Below are positions 15,465 through 24,612 of a stretch of DNA of 64,000 nt, piece by piece. The stretch's first letter is position 1. Every line of letters begins with the position of its first letter. Made by a program: the position numbers and the translations under genes. The DNA comes from UBA11612 sp963976395. Its GTDB lineage: Bacteria > Pseudomonadota > Alphaproteobacteria > Rhodospirillales > Rhodospirillaceae. Under the pieces are notes generated by a model. That model worked only from the letters and a program-made list of their open reading frames with translations, searched no databases and was not told the DNA's origin. The stretch spans positions 1 to 64,000 of the forward strand of contig CAXBLG010000011.1 in NCBI GenBank assembly GCA_963976395.1. Direction: 5' to 3'.

Positions 15465-16673
15465 CTACCGAACGATATCTTCGTCCGGTGTTGACGAGAT
15501 CTTATGGATGGCAAGGTCCGAGCCCACGAACTCTTCTTCCTCCGATAGACGAATGCCCATGATGGCCTTAATGCCGCCATACACCGCGAACCCGCCGATC
15601 AATGCAATAACAATGCCCACGACTGTTCCGGCGAGCTGCGCCATGAAGGTCACGCCGCCCATACCGCCCAAGGCTTCGAGACCAAATACCCCGCACAGAA
15701 TGCCGCCCAGCGCGCCGCAAAGACCATGCAACGGCCAAACGCCGAGCACATCATCGATCTTCAGTTTGTTCTGACACAGGTTGAAAGCCCACACGAACAA
15801 GAGGCCTGCAAGAGCACCTGTGACCAAAGCCCCAACCGGGTGCATCACATCCGAGCCCGCACAGACCGCGACTAACCCAGCCAGCGCACCGTTGTGCACA
15901 AAGCCCGGATCGTTCTTGCTGATAAACAGCGCTGCGAGAATACCGCCGACCATGGCCATCAGAGAGTTCGCTGCAACAAGGCCCGTGACCCCATCCAGGG
16001 ATTGAGCGCTCATGACGTTGAACCCAAACCAGCCGACGCACAAAGCCCAAGCACCAAGCGCCAGGAAAGGAATGTTGGACGGCGGCATGCCGACAACACT
16101 GCCGTCCGGTTTGTAGCGGCCCTTGCGATTCCCGAGAAGAATCACAGCCGCCAGTGCAATCCAACCGCCCATGGCGTGAACAACGACGGAGCCCGCAAAA
16201 TCGTGAAACTGCGCGCCGAACATGCCTTCCATCAGCGTTTGGAAACCGAAATTTCCGTTCCAGACCATGCCTTCAAAAAATGCATAAACCAGCGCGACCA
16301 GCACAAAGCTTGCAATCAGTTGAGGATAGAACTTGGCTCGCTCGGCAATCCCGCCCGAGATAATGGCGGGAATGGCGGCAGCGAACGTCAGAAGGAAGAA
16401 AAACTTCACCAGATCATAACCCTGGCCTGCAAAGCCGGTCCCCTCTCCGCCCGAGATCACCTGGGCGGACTGAAGAAAGCTGACGCCATAGGCGATGCTA
16501 TAACCGATGAAAAAATATCCGATCGTGGAGGCCGCGAAGTCGGTCAGAATTTTGACCAAAGCGTTGACCTGCGCGCGTTTGCGGACAGTGCCCACTTCCA
16601 GGAACGCAAAGCCGGCGTGCATGGCAAACACCATGATCGCGCCCATAAGTACAAAAAAGACGTCACCGCCCAT
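15465..16673 (-). CDS. amtB: Ammonium transporter
   Basis: An Amt/Rh channel of 402 residues with eleven helices that brings ammonium into the cell. The twin pore histidines are present, in HDFAGSVVVHAMGG and VWPLHGLCGALGGILCG. Other signatures are GFAFLEVGTVRKRAQVN, AFFEGMVWN and MPPSNIPFLALGAW. The mature protein begins almost directly at helix 1, so no cleavable signal is seen. The usual glnK partner is not adjacent; the neighbours on both sides are unrelated. Nitrogen control by NtrC is likely by family, but no clear sigma-54 promoter was found upstream. Confidence 0.96.
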   Translation of the reverse strand: MGGDVFFVLMGAIMVFAMHAGFAFLEVGTVRKRAQVNALVKILTDFAASTIGYFFIGYSIAYGVSFLQSAQVISGGEGTGFAGQGYDLVKFFFLLTFAAAIPAIISGGIAERAKFYPQLIASFVLVALVYAFFEGMVWNGNFGFQTLMEGMFGAQFHDFAGSVVVHAMGGWIALAAVILLGNRKGRYKPDGSVVGMPPSNIPFLALGAWALCVGWFGFNVMSAQSLDGVTGLVAANSLMAMVGGILAALFISKNDPGFVHNGALAGLVAVCAGSDVMHPVGALVTGALAGLLFVWAFNLCQNKLKIDDVLGVWPLHGLCGALGGILCGVFGLEALGGMGGVTFMAQLAGTVVGIVIALIGGFAVYGGIKAIMGIRLSEEEEFVGSDLAIHKISSTPDEDIVR

Positions 16674-16949
16674 GGTTTTCCCTCCCCTGGGATGTTGTGC
16701 GCGCCGTTGCGCAGAAAATATTCATACCCCGGCTCCTCAGGTTCCTCCCCTGAAGCCAGGGCAAACTAAGGCAGCACCCCGAATAGTCTGGACTGCTACG
16801 CCCCCTTCATTATTCAAGAACCATGCCGGGAACCATGGGCATAAATACACAACAAAATCAGCAAGATAGCCTGACAAAAGATTAAAGGTCTGGGAAAGTG
16901 AGCATTTTCCAGGCACGTATAGCGGTTTGAAGATTAAATTTTGGGCACG

Positions 16950-17201
16950 TCAGCCATCTACTTTGCCGATGCAAAAACGTAGGCTCTCCGGTTCATCGAA
17001 GACTTGAACGCTATAGCCGTGGGCCCGGCAAAACGCGGGAACATCGCGGAGGGCTGCGCGGTCGGTCGCCAACAATTCGACGTCAGTGCCGGGACGCAAG
17101 CCTTTCAGCATTTTACGAAGCTTCAGCACCGGCAATGGACAGTTGAGCCCCCGGGCATCGATGAGGATGGTCTTAGCGAGTTCGGTGTGGTCTTGCGTCA
17201 T
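16950..17201 (-). CDS. TusA/SirA-like sulfur carrier protein
   Basis: 83 residues from the ATG at 17201, chosen because longer versions run into the divergent neighbour and lack family similarity. The active-site motif LNCPLPVLKLRKML carries the persulfide cysteine in CPxP. The fold is the usual two-layer TusA sandwich, with an extra cysteine in PAFCRAHGY and another near the end (RFCIGK). It should carry sulfane sulfur inside the cell. It is head to head, 49 bp away, with a YeeE/YedE-family permease, a recurring pairing in sulfur uptake. Confidence 0.9.
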   Translation of the reverse strand: MTQDHTELAKTILIDARGLNCPLPVLKLRKMLKGLRPGTDVELLATDRAALRDVPAFCRAHGYSVQVFDEPESLRFCIGKVDG

Positions 17202-17250
17202 GGCCCGAGCACTATACTCTGCGCCGGGGGATTTATAAGGGACTGAACTC

Positions 17251-18345
17251 GTGGACTCTTCTGCGGAAATTTGGGCGGCCCTCCTTGGGCTGATTATTGG
17301 CGCTGTCGTCGGTGCGGCAGCGTTCGCCTCGAACTTCTGTGCGGTGGGCGCGGTAGCGGACATCATGTTCGCCAAGGATTGGCGCCGCCTACGAGCGTGG
17401 ATGCTGGCCGCCGGGATCGCGATAATCGGCGCGCAGTCCTTGGAAACTGCGGGTTTGGTGAACCTCGGTTCATCGCCTTATCTCATTCCGCGCATTTCAT
17501 GGCTGTCTCTGATTCTCGGCGGTACGGCCTTCGGGTTCGGTATGAGTCTCGCGGGCGGCTGCGTCAACCGCGCGCTGGTGCGCACCGGCGCTGGCTCGCT
17601 CAAATCACTGGTCACCGTGCTGGTCATCGGCATCTTCGCAGCCATGACAGCGGCCGGAATCCTAAAACCGCTCAACGATTCCCTGAGCGACTTTGGTGAC
17701 ACTGTGTCATTGATGGCCCCCGGCTTTGATCGTTTCTTCGCTATTTTCCCCGGGGTGAACGCGGTGCTGGTGCGTTGGATTTTTACAGTGCTTTTCGGCG
17801 GCGGCTTGATTTGGTTTTGCCTGAAAGACAGCTGGTTTCGCGCGTCCAGAGACCAACTGACCGGCAGCTTTGTCATTGGACTGACGGTCCCAGCAGCCTG
17901 GCTGGCGGTGAGCCTTCTGACGGATCACAACGCCGAAGCGGCGAGTTACGACGCCTTGAATTTCGTGGTTCCGACCGGAGAGTTGCTCAGTGTTGCCATG
18001 ATTTCAGGCTTTCCGGCAGCGATATTCGGCATTTTTACGCTGATCGGCGTGCCGGTTGGATCGTTCCTCTATGCCGCATATTCCCGCAACCTATCGCTGG
18101 AATCGTTCTCTGATCCTGCGGACTTGCCGCGCCATTTAATCGGCGGCGCGTTGATGGGGTTCGGCGGAACGCTGGCCATGGGTTGCACCTTCGGTCAGGG
18201 CCTCTCGGGCTTGTCGACTCTGTCCGTCGGCTCGGTCGTGGTGGTTGCCGCCATCTGGTTCGGCTGCGTATGGGGTATTCGCTACTTCGAGACCGGATCT
18301 GTGTGGCAAGGCCTACGACTTAGCTTACCCAAACGCCGTAAATAG
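17251..18345 (+). CDS. YeeE/YedE family membrane protein, probable thiosulfate/sulfur transporter
   Basis: A polytopic membrane protein of 364 residues with about ten helices, of the YeeE/YedE (DUF395) family; a characterised member imports thiosulfate. Conserved cysteines line the predicted path: SNFCAVGAVAD, SLAGGCVNRALVR and MGCTFGQGLSGLS. The GTG start at 17251 is the only plausible start before the first helix. It is divergent from the TusA-like carrier, which could accept the sulfur it imports. The substrate is inferred from the family. Confidence 0.88.
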   Translation: MDSSAEIWAALLGLIIGAVVGAAAFASNFCAVGAVADIMFAKDWRRLRAWMLAAGIAIIGAQSLETAGLVNLGSSPYLIPRISWLSLILGGTAFGFGMSLAGGCVNRALVRTGAGSLKSLVTVLVIGIFAAMTAAGILKPLNDSLSDFGDTVSLMAPGFDRFFAIFPGVNAVLVRWIFTVLFGGGLIWFCLKDSWFRASRDQLTGSFVIGLTVPAAWLAVSLLTDHNAEAASYDALNFVVPTGELLSVAMISGFPAAIFGIFTLIGVPVGSFLYAAYSRNLSLESFSDPADLPRHLIGGALMGFGGTLAMGCTFGQGLSGLSTLSVGSVVVVAAIWFGCVWGIRYFETGSVWQGLRLSLPKRRK

Positions 18346-18417
18346 AACCGTTTTGCACGCCGTTTGCGCTCCAAAATCGTATTTTTATACTCTCGCGGCA
18401 TGGTTTTGTGCTTACGC

Positions 18418-19392
18418 TTACTGCAATAGGCCGTCCATAGCTGCCGACGCCGTGAACGGCGCCTCGTGTGCTTGAAACAGCGCTGCAATATCCAACCGAT
18501 CTGCAATAGCCATTCCCTTTTCCGGCCCGGCGGCAAACAGTGCCGTCGCCCAGGCATCGGCGATCATGCAGGAAGGATGGAACACGCTGACGCTTTTTAG
18601 GTCCGCTGACGTGAGCGGCGACTTCGAAACAATATGCGGTGCTGATCCGTTGTCTCCCTGATGAAACCGATGACCGATGCCTGATGTCGCCACGGCAAGA
18701 CCAACTAAGGCGACGACGAATGTTTCGGACTGAGACGACTTAGGAGACTCAATCGTCACCCACCAGGGTTGCCCGTCGGGTTTGGCGCCGCGCCCAAGAA
18801 ACTCGCCGCCGATCTCGGCCAGATACGAAGTGAGCCCAAGCTGGGATAACAGCTCGCCCATTTGATCAACCGCATAGCCTTTGGCGATGGCGGAAAGATC
18901 GAGTTTTACGCCGCCAGGTTGACGAAGAGGCTGGCCCGCCGATGGCATCTGCAAGAACGACCACGGCTGATCTTCAGATTCGGGAGCAATATCATTTAGC
19001 GATGGCTGATTCGGTTTTCCGAAATGGAGACTCTCCGTCAGATGCCCAAGATACGGGTTAAAAGCGCCCGCTGATTGAGCAGCAACCTTTAGCGCGGCTT
19101 CAAGCACAAATTTGCCTTCGCTGGAAAACGAAATCCGCGCATCTTTTTCAGCGGCGTTAAATCGCGATACCGTCGAGGCTTTGTCCCAATTGCTCATCTC
19201 TTTTGAAATACGAGCGAAAACACTCTCGCATTCGACCGAAATGAGCGCGGGCGTAACATTCTCCGGCGCAAAGCATGCAACGCTCCAGCGGGTCCCCATG
19301 GTCTCGCCGGAAACGTCTACGCGCCGTGCATCCGCTGCCGGTGGGCGCATGGCCTCATCGGTTAAATTTTGTGGAACAACGACGTGGCGCAC
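18418..19392 (-). CDS. apbE: FAD:protein FMN transferase
   Basis: Attaches FMN from FAD to a threonine or serine of exported flavoproteins. It has 324 residues with family motifs VSGETMGTRWSVA near the start, VKLDLSAIAKGYAVDQM and SYLAEIGGEFLGRG, and a conserved C-terminal Asp/Ala region (MIADAWATALFAAG). No clear signal peptide or lipobox at the chosen start, so its location is uncertain; the start could lie elsewhere. It is the last gene of a minus-strand run with DUF4198, DUF2271 and PepSY proteins. The neighbouring DUF2271 protein carries a flavinylation-like motif and is the likely substrate. Confidence 0.93.
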   Translation of the reverse strand: MRHVVVPQNLTDEAMRPPAADARRVDVSGETMGTRWSVACFAPENVTPALISVECESVFARISKEMSNWDKASTVSRFNAAEKDARISFSSEGKFVLEAALKVAAQSAGAFNPYLGHLTESLHFGKPNQPSLNDIAPESEDQPWSFLQMPSAGQPLRQPGGVKLDLSAIAKGYAVDQMGELLSQLGLTSYLAEIGGEFLGRGAKPDGQPWWVTIESPKSSQSETFVVALVGLAVATSGIGHRFHQGDNGSAPHIVSKSPLTSADLKSVSVFHPSCMIADAWATALFAAGPEKGMAIADRLDIAALFQAHEAPFTASAAMDGLLQ

Positions 19393-19406
19393 CTCTAGAG
19401 AACCCC

Positions 19407-20222
19407 TTAGAGGGGCAGTGCCTCGAAGATGGCAACGTAAGACATACGATGGCTCATCTTCCGCCCCTCAACCGTAATTTCGCCGCCTTGGTCGGCAGAC
19501 AACCAATACCGGCCCGGTTCATCAAGAGTGAAGTGAACGACTCCTTCCGCATCAGTTTTGACAATGACTTCGTCAACAGTGTCGCGATAGCGGTCCTGTC
19601 CTTTGACGATTGTAACGTCTAAACCTACGGCCGGAGTGCCAGAGGCCAAGAACTTGAACGCAACAGACTCGCCCGCATAGACATCGTTGGGGTGAGTCAC
19701 CGGGACCATTTCAAGACCATCACCGCTGGGCTTAAAGACCGTTTCGGTCGGCGCGCCGAGGGTGACGAAAGTCTCCACCCGCCGCGAAGAACGCATCAAC
19801 TGCGCCCCCTCCTTCTTGTCGACTCCCGCTGCGACGAGCTCTTCCAGAGACCCACGTTGCCGACGACGTTCACCGTTCTCCGTCCACGAGGCGAAGTACC
19901 CCCCGCCTCCATTGACGATTTTATAAGTTCCTTGTTGATCGAGCTTCACATCGAAAACGGAACGAAATTTTACCGTCGCGCTATTTTCAGTGTCAGCGAT
20001 AGAGCCGTTAGGCGCCATCACCTTGATGTCATCCAAAGACATGGCGACATGATTAGGAAAGAACAAATCATTCGAGATGGCGCCATCCACAGTCACCCAT
20101 TGCTCATCGCCGGATAGAACAAAAGTAGACGGCATCAACCAAGCGCGGTGCGCCTGCGCGGCGCCAAAGGTGGCGGTGACTACAGCCGCCCCAAGAAAAA
20201 GTGATTGTGCGATCCGATTCAT
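19407..20222 (-). CDS. Exported DUF4198 protein
   Basis: 271 residues with an N-terminal signal peptide (SLFLGAAVVTATFGAAQAH). The mature part begins AHRAWLMPSTFVLSG, the typical start of DUF4198, and ends with an immunoglobulin-like segment (VVHFTLDEPGRYWLSADQGG). The new N-terminal His (AHRAWL) is conserved in this family and may bind metal. It lies between ApbE and DUF2271 genes in a cluster next to a siderophore receptor, so a periplasmic metal- or redox-related role is likely. Confidence 0.9.
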   Translation of the reverse strand: MNRIAQSLFLGAAVVTATFGAAQAHRAWLMPSTFVLSGDEQWVTVDGAISNDLFFPNHVAMSLDDIKVMAPNGSIADTENSATVKFRSVFDVKLDQQGTYKIVNGGGGYFASWTENGERRRQRGSLEELVAAGVDKKEGAQLMRSSRRVETFVTLGAPTETVFKPSGDGLEMVPVTHPNDVYAGESVAFKFLASGTPAVGLDVTIVKGQDRYRDTVDEVIVKTDAEGVVHFTLDEPGRYWLSADQGGEITVEGRKMSHRMSYVAIFEALPL

Positions 20223-20241
20223 GATTTTTGTCTCCTGTCCT

Positions 20242-20757
20242 TTAAGGAATGAGTTTTAGTGTGATGGTGCCAAGTTCTGACGTTCCGCTGACCGTCTTCT
20301 CAAACGACTTTCCCGGCGCCCAAGTGAACGGAATGCGTACAAGTTCGCGCCCGCCAACCTCGCGTGTGGCTTCGACGTGCAGTGTGTATTCGCCTTCAGC
20401 AAGATCAGTGAGCGGGCCGGACGTGCCGGAAAATTCGAGAGCGTATTCGCCGGGGGGGCGCGTCGCGCCTGAAACACCATCGATGGGCAGATCAAGAGTA
20501 CGCCCAATCCGCCGCCACCACTGACGAATATCTTTCAACCAATCGGTGCCAGCGCCTTCGCGGTTTGCTTCCTGCTGATACCAGACGCCAAGATTTACGG
20601 CGACAGAGTGATCCGGCCGCGCCACCCAAAAAGCGACATAAGGGCGGTGATATTCAGCGACACTCATCTCGGGAATTTGCAGATGGACCGCCATATCAGC
20701 CGCGGTGACCTGACCAGCCATAAGACTAAGACCCGCAATAGACAGGACAAGACGCAT
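20242..20757 (-). CDS. DUF2271 periplasmic protein with SGAT flavinylation motif
   Basis: 171 residues with a signal peptide (LVLSIAGLSLMAGQVTAA). The body is a DUF2271 beta-sandwich with WVARPDHSVAVNLGVWYQ and WLKDIRQWWRR. The loop DGVSGATRPPGEY contains Asp93 and SGAT at 96-99, matching the Dxx(S/T)GA(T/S) pattern to which ApbE transfers FMN. Thr99 is the predicted site. ApbE is encoded two genes downstream, so this is probably a periplasmic flavoprotein that passes electrons from the PepSY membrane protein to an acceptor such as ferric siderophore. The acceptor is inferred. Confidence 0.88.
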   Translation of the reverse strand: MRLVLSIAGLSLMAGQVTAADMAVHLQIPEMSVAEYHRPYVAFWVARPDHSVAVNLGVWYQQEANREGAGTDWLKDIRQWWRRIGRTLDLPIDGVSGATRPPGEYALEFSGTSGPLTDLAEGEYTLHVEATREVGGRELVRIPFTWAPGKSFEKTVSGTSELGTITLKLIP

Positions 20758-20769
20758 AAAAACTTTCCT

Positions 20770-21468
20770 TCAATGAATGAAAACAAGAGCGATCACTGCC
20801 GGAACCACAAAGCCCAGCACTGTGAGAGGCCATGTCGAGGCTCGCTTACCGGCATGAATTTGCAGCAGCCAGAGGCCGGTCAATGAGAAGACGACACAAG
20901 CGACAGAGAAAATGTCCAAAAACCAGAACCAGGCCGTGCCTGTATTTCGTCCTTTATGAAGATCATTGAGGTAGGCCACCGCACCTCGGCTTGTGGACTC
21001 GTAAACGACTTCTCCGGTCTCGCGGTCAATGCTGAGCCAGGCGTCACCGCCAGGACGCGGCAGGCCGACATATGCATCAATATCGGTCCATTCGACAGGG
21101 CGACCGCTTGCGGAAACGCCCAATTCCTCAGACAGCCAATCCGTAATCAACGGCGGCAGAGAAACTGTCGTCCCATCCAGCGGTTGGTCTTTAAGTAGAA
21201 CGATGAGATCGGGCGTTAGCGTTCCCTCGCTTTGGGAGGAGCTTGGCGAAGATTCGATATCGCTCGCATGGTTCAAGGTAATCCCCGTGACCGCGAACAT
21301 CAAAAGTCCGACCAAACACACCGCACCAGACATCCAGTGCCATGTGCGGGCCTGACGCTTCCAAAACGACTTGGTTCCGAATTCGCGTTCAGTCGGCGGA
21401 CGCACGTTTGAGTCCGACGGCCAGCGACGAACAATTGGGACAGACTCAGCGGAACCAGAATCAGGCAT
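20770..21468 (-). CDS. PepSY-associated transmembrane protein
   Basis: 232 residues. A cytoplasmic tail is followed by WKRQ-like KSFWKRQARTWHWMSGAVCL, the start of a PepSY-type helix with conserved histidine. A periplasmic domain (about 75-180) holds EVVYESTSRGAVAYLNDLHKG, followed by a second helix pair with WFWFLDIFSVACVVFSLTGLWLL. Such proteins are predicted to bind heme and carry electrons across the membrane. Its start overlaps the end of the PiuC gene by 8 bp, so it belongs to the same operon, and it lies just upstream of DUF2271. Confidence 0.88.
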   Translation of the reverse strand: MPDSGSAESVPIVRRWPSDSNVRPPTEREFGTKSFWKRQARTWHWMSGAVCLVGLLMFAVTGITLNHASDIESSPSSSQSEGTLTPDLIVLLKDQPLDGTTVSLPPLITDWLSEELGVSASGRPVEWTDIDAYVGLPRPGGDAWLSIDRETGEVVYESTSRGAVAYLNDLHKGRNTGTAWFWFLDIFSVACVVFSLTGLWLLQIHAGKRASTWPLTVLGFVVPAVIALVFIH

Positions 21469-22141
21469 CGGCCCACCGCCGAACTAGATTGTGATAAACG
21501 CCCGTGAGCTGAATAAGCGACGGATGATCGACTTTCGCGGCATGAAGCGATTGAATGGCCGTATCAAGGTCGAACAGCAGCGCGCGTTGGCCGTCGTCGC
21601 GCACCATACTTTGAATCCAGAAAAACGACGCAAGACGCTCGCCCCTGGTCACCGGCGCGATGCGGTGGAGGCTTGTTGACGGATAGAGCACCATGCTACC
21701 GGCCGAAAGCTTGACCGTATGCGAGCCGTAGGTATCGTCGATGATGAGTTCGCCGCCGTCGTAATCTTCAGGCTCGGACAGAAACAGCGTTGCGGAAACA
21801 TCTGTCCGTACACGAAAATCGCTATCGCGCATCGGACGGATGGCATTGTCGACATGAGCATCGAATGCCTGCCCTCCCGCGTACCGATTAAAGAGCGGTG
21901 GATAGACTTTAAGCGGCAGAGCACCTGACACAAAAAGAGCGCTGCGTTGCAGGGCATCAAGAACAACATTGCCGGCTTGACGTGCTGCAGGAGAACCGTC
22001 GCGAACCTGAGCATTTCGTTTGGCCCGTGCCGCCTGAGCACCGGACGTCGCATTGCCATCAACCCATTCAGCCGCTTCGATGATTGAACGCACCTGCGCG
22101 ATCTCTTCTTTCGAGAGAACATTGGAAACTTTTAATAGCAT
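21461..22141 (-). CDS. piuC: Fe(II)/2-oxoglutarate PKHD-type hydroxylase
   Basis: A 226-residue dioxygenase of the PiuC/YbiX family. The iron ligands are FDAHVDNAIR (His-x-Asp) and the distal His in SLHRIAPV, with the 2-oxoglutarate Arg in RGERLASFFW. Its length is typical. These genes stand beside catecholate siderophore receptors and are iron regulated, but the substrate is unknown. It lies downstream of the receptor gene with an 83-bp gap that contains a long perfect hairpin, and overlaps the PepSY gene. Confidence 0.93.
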   Translation of the reverse strand: MLLKVSNVLSKEEIAQVRSIIEAAEWVDGNATSGAQAARAKRNAQVRDGSPAARQAGNVVLDALQRSALFVSGALPLKVYPPLFNRYAGGQAFDAHVDNAIRPMRDSDFRVRTDVSATLFLSEPEDYDGGELIIDDTYGSHTVKLSAGSMVLYPSTSLHRIAPVTRGERLASFFWIQSMVRDDGQRALLFDLDTAIQSLHAAKVDHPSLIQLTGVYHNLVRRWADA

Positions 22142-22166
22142 CGCTGCCGCAGCCTTTCATATGCAC

Positions 22167-22211
22167 GGCAACAAGGTCCGCAGGAGAACCGACCCGGCGG
22201 ACCTTGTTGCC
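22167..22211. promoter_or_regulatory. Perfect 15-bp hairpin between receptor and piuC
   Basis: GGCAACAAGGTCCGC (22167-22181) and its exact complement GCGGACCTTGTTGCC (22197-22211) flank a 15-nt loop. Next to it is the odd-length palindrome CCGATATTATCGG (22210-22222). No T run follows on the minus strand, so it is not a standard terminator. It may stabilise the receptor mRNA end or attenuate reading into piuC. Confidence 0.75.
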
Positions 22212-22224
22212 GATATTATCGGTC

Positions 22225-24432
22225 CTAGAAGGACAGATTCACCCGTCCTGTGACGGACCTCCCAGTTGCGACCGTCGCCATATGCGTCGTGTAGACACGC
22301 TCGTAGTATCGTTTGTCGGTTAGGTTCTGAACGTTCAGCTGCACATCAATATTTTCGCTGATGTCGTAAGACGCCATCGCATCAAACCGCCAGTATCCAT
22401 TAACGCTTCTTGCATTAGCGGTATCGCCAAAGCGTTCCGACACATACGTTGCACCACCACCAAGCGTGAAGGCCGGTGTAAATTCATATGACGTCCACAT
22501 ATTGAAACTGTGCTCGGGCGTATTCGGCATCCGGTTACCAACGATAGCCGTGTTCACCGGGCCAGCATCTACGATCTCGGAGTCCAGGTAACTATAACCG
22601 GCGAGAATGTCCCATTGCGGCGTCACGCGCCCTGAGATCGTTAGCTCGATCCCTTGGACGCGTTGCTTGCCGATGGCTTCTTGCGGCGCGCCACGGCCCG
22701 GCGCAATGGCAACATGGTCGTTCACGATTTCGGTTCGGAAAAGTGCCGCGTTGACCGACAGGTCGTTGTCGAACAACTCCCACTTAGTTCCCAGTTCATA
22801 GTTGCGGCCACGTTCAGGTTCGAGATTTTCGTTACCTGTCGAGATGTTCTCGGCCCCATCGCCCGCCGTTACGCCGGACGGACTGGCGGATGTACCAATG
22901 GACGCGTAGATACTGCCGTTACGCGCAGGTTTGAACACAACACCTGCTTGATACGTGACGAAATCGTTGTCACTGGACAGTCCAGCAGAGGTATTGGTGC
23001 TGAAATCATCCCACCGCACGCCGACATTAACGAGCCACTGTTCATTGATGGTAACCGTATCAAACAAATACAAGCCGACCGTTTCAGCTTTTGTGATTGT
23101 CGGTGTGTTGAGAGAGATAGCGCCTTGCCACGGATCGAGCGGATTGGGGTTAAATAAACTCGTACAATTATAGTTGCTAGGCGCACCCGCGCCGAACTGA
23201 TCACACCCGCCGCGCGGAATTGCCACACCGCCCGGCGCTGTTTGATCGACTGAATAAGTCGCACGCCGAGTCCGCTCATCGGAATACTCGATACCGGCCG
23301 ATACACTGTGTGCGAGACCTCCCGTTTCAAACAACGCCATCAAATCCGTCTGATTGACGAAGGTCTTATTGACTGAATTATTGCTTTTCACAACTCGCGC
23401 GACCAAGTCATTGACGATGTTACCGTGACTATCGTCCGGGTTGTTGGCGATGTAGGCGTTGAAGTTACGTGTGTAGCGCGTGATGTTTCGCACCGAGATG
23501 GACTCGTTGAAATCATGCTCGATCTCAACAAAGCCTGTGTCCAGTTTGGTGTCGTGAAAATCTCGATCAATCAAGCCGTAGAAGGTGTCGGGATCGATCC
23601 CGGTGACCGGTTTGCCCGTTGCAGGATCTTGAGGGTGGCCGTAATCAGTGATGCCATCGCTTTCGTAGTGGGTATAACTGCCCGTAAAGCGCGTAGGTCC
23701 ATCGAGACCAGCTGTTAGGGTAGGCGCAATGCCCCAGCGATTATCATATACTTCATCTCGGCCAGGGATTCCCGCGTCGTGCCACATGACATTCAACCGT
23801 GCGGCAATTGAGTCCGTTAAAGCATGGTTCACATCCACAGTTGCGCGTTTTTGGTCGGCATTGCCGTATAAAAATGATGAGTTGATAAAATTCTCCGCGC
23901 TCGCGCGCTTCGTCACCAAATTGATGCTACCACCTGGCGCGCCGCGGCCCGCGAACATGCCACTAGAGCCTTTGGCGACTTCGACCTGGGCGATGTTGAA
24001 CACATCGCGCGACTGGGCGCTTGAATCGCGCATACCATCGAGAAGAATACCGGACGTAGACTCGTAACCGCGAATGAAGGGACGGTCCGCGAATGGCTGT
24101 CCGCCTTCACCCATCGCCATTGAAATACCCGGCACAATTCGCAAGGCTTCGGTAAAAGTCGTCGCGGCTGTTTCTTGCAGAATCTCTTCGGTGAGCACCG
24201 TGATCGAACGGGGTGTGTCCACCAGCGGAGCCGTGTATTTCGGCGATTTGGGTTCAGCTTTGTAAGCCGGAGCCTCACCTTCGACGGACACAGGCCCCAA
24301 CCGGGTCGGCTCTGCCCCATCCTGCGCGGAGGCCCCTCCAGCACCAAGCGCCAAAACCAAACTTATCGCGCTCCCGCACAAGAGGCGCTCGACTCCCTCA
24401 ACAGAAGCCGTCCCAAACGATGTTCGCATCAC
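22225..24432 (-). CDS. TonB-dependent siderophore receptor
   Basis: A 735-residue outer-membrane receptor. It has a signal peptide ending GGASAQ and a plug domain from about 60 (VDTPRSITVLTEEILQE, FIRGYESTSGILLDGMRD, VEVAKGSSGMFAGRGAPGG). The 22-strand barrel ends in an aromatic residue (GRVNLSF), as outer-membrane proteins do. Plug and barrel patterns fit catecholate/hydroxamate receptors such as Fiu. No STN signalling domain is seen, so it should not drive a FecI-type sigma system. It heads a minus-strand operon with piuC, PepSY, DUF2271, DUF4198 and apbE, and is divergent from tonB across a Fur-box-like site. Confidence 0.95.
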   Translation of the reverse strand: MMRTSFGTASVEGVERLLCGSAISLVLALGAGGASAQDGAEPTRLGPVSVEGEAPAYKAEPKSPKYTAPLVDTPRSITVLTEEILQETAATTFTEALRIVPGISMAMGEGGQPFADRPFIRGYESTSGILLDGMRDSSAQSRDVFNIAQVEVAKGSSGMFAGRGAPGGSINLVTKRASAENFINSSFLYGNADQKRATVDVNHALTDSIAARLNVMWHDAGIPGRDEVYDNRWGIAPTLTAGLDGPTRFTGSYTHYESDGITDYGHPQDPATGKPVTGIDPDTFYGLIDRDFHDTKLDTGFVEIEHDFNESISVRNITRYTRNFNAYIANNPDDSHGNIVNDLVARVVKSNNSVNKTFVNQTDLMALFETGGLAHSVSAGIEYSDERTRRATYSVDQTAPGGVAIPRGGCDQFGAGAPSNYNCTSLFNPNPLDPWQGAISLNTPTITKAETVGLYLFDTVTINEQWLVNVGVRWDDFSTNTSAGLSSDNDFVTYQAGVVFKPARNGSIYASIGTSASPSGVTAGDGAENISTGNENLEPERGRNYELGTKWELFDNDLSVNAALFRTEIVNDHVAIAPGRGAPQEAIGKQRVQGIELTISGRVTPQWDILAGYSYLDSEIVDAGPVNTAIVGNRMPNTPEHSFNMWTSYEFTPAFTLGGGATYVSERFGDTANARSVNGYWRFDAMASYDISENIDVQLNVQNLTDKRYYERVYTTHMATVATGRSVTGRVNLSF

Positions 24433-24531
24433 ATATTCCCCTTATCCGTATTGCAACTAGTAGGTATTCGCAATTAAAAGCGGCACATTACCGCTGATTT
24501 CCAAGATACCTTAAGCTAACTTGGATGTTTT

Positions 24532-24550
24532 AATAATGCGAGTCATTTGC
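24532..24550. promoter_or_regulatory. Fur-box-like site in receptor/tonB divergent promoter
   Basis: AATAATGCGAGTCATTTGC agrees at 13 of 19 positions with the classical Fur box GATAATGATAATCATTATC. It lies 100 bp from the receptor start and 63 bp before the chosen tonB start. Regulation by Fur or a related iron sensor is inferred from position and match. Confidence 0.55.
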
Positions 24551-24612
24551 GTTTGCAATAATAATATTAGAGAATGCGAGTGGTTTGGTGTTGGTCGCTG
24601 GAGACTTGGGTG

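Noticed and set aside
16674..16949. Sigma-54 promoter for amtB
   Set aside because: No sequence with the GG and GC at correct 10-base spacing was found upstream of the start.
17202..17375. Longer TusA-like protein starting at 17375
   Set aside because: The added residues are low complexity and lie on top of the divergent YeeE/YedE gene.
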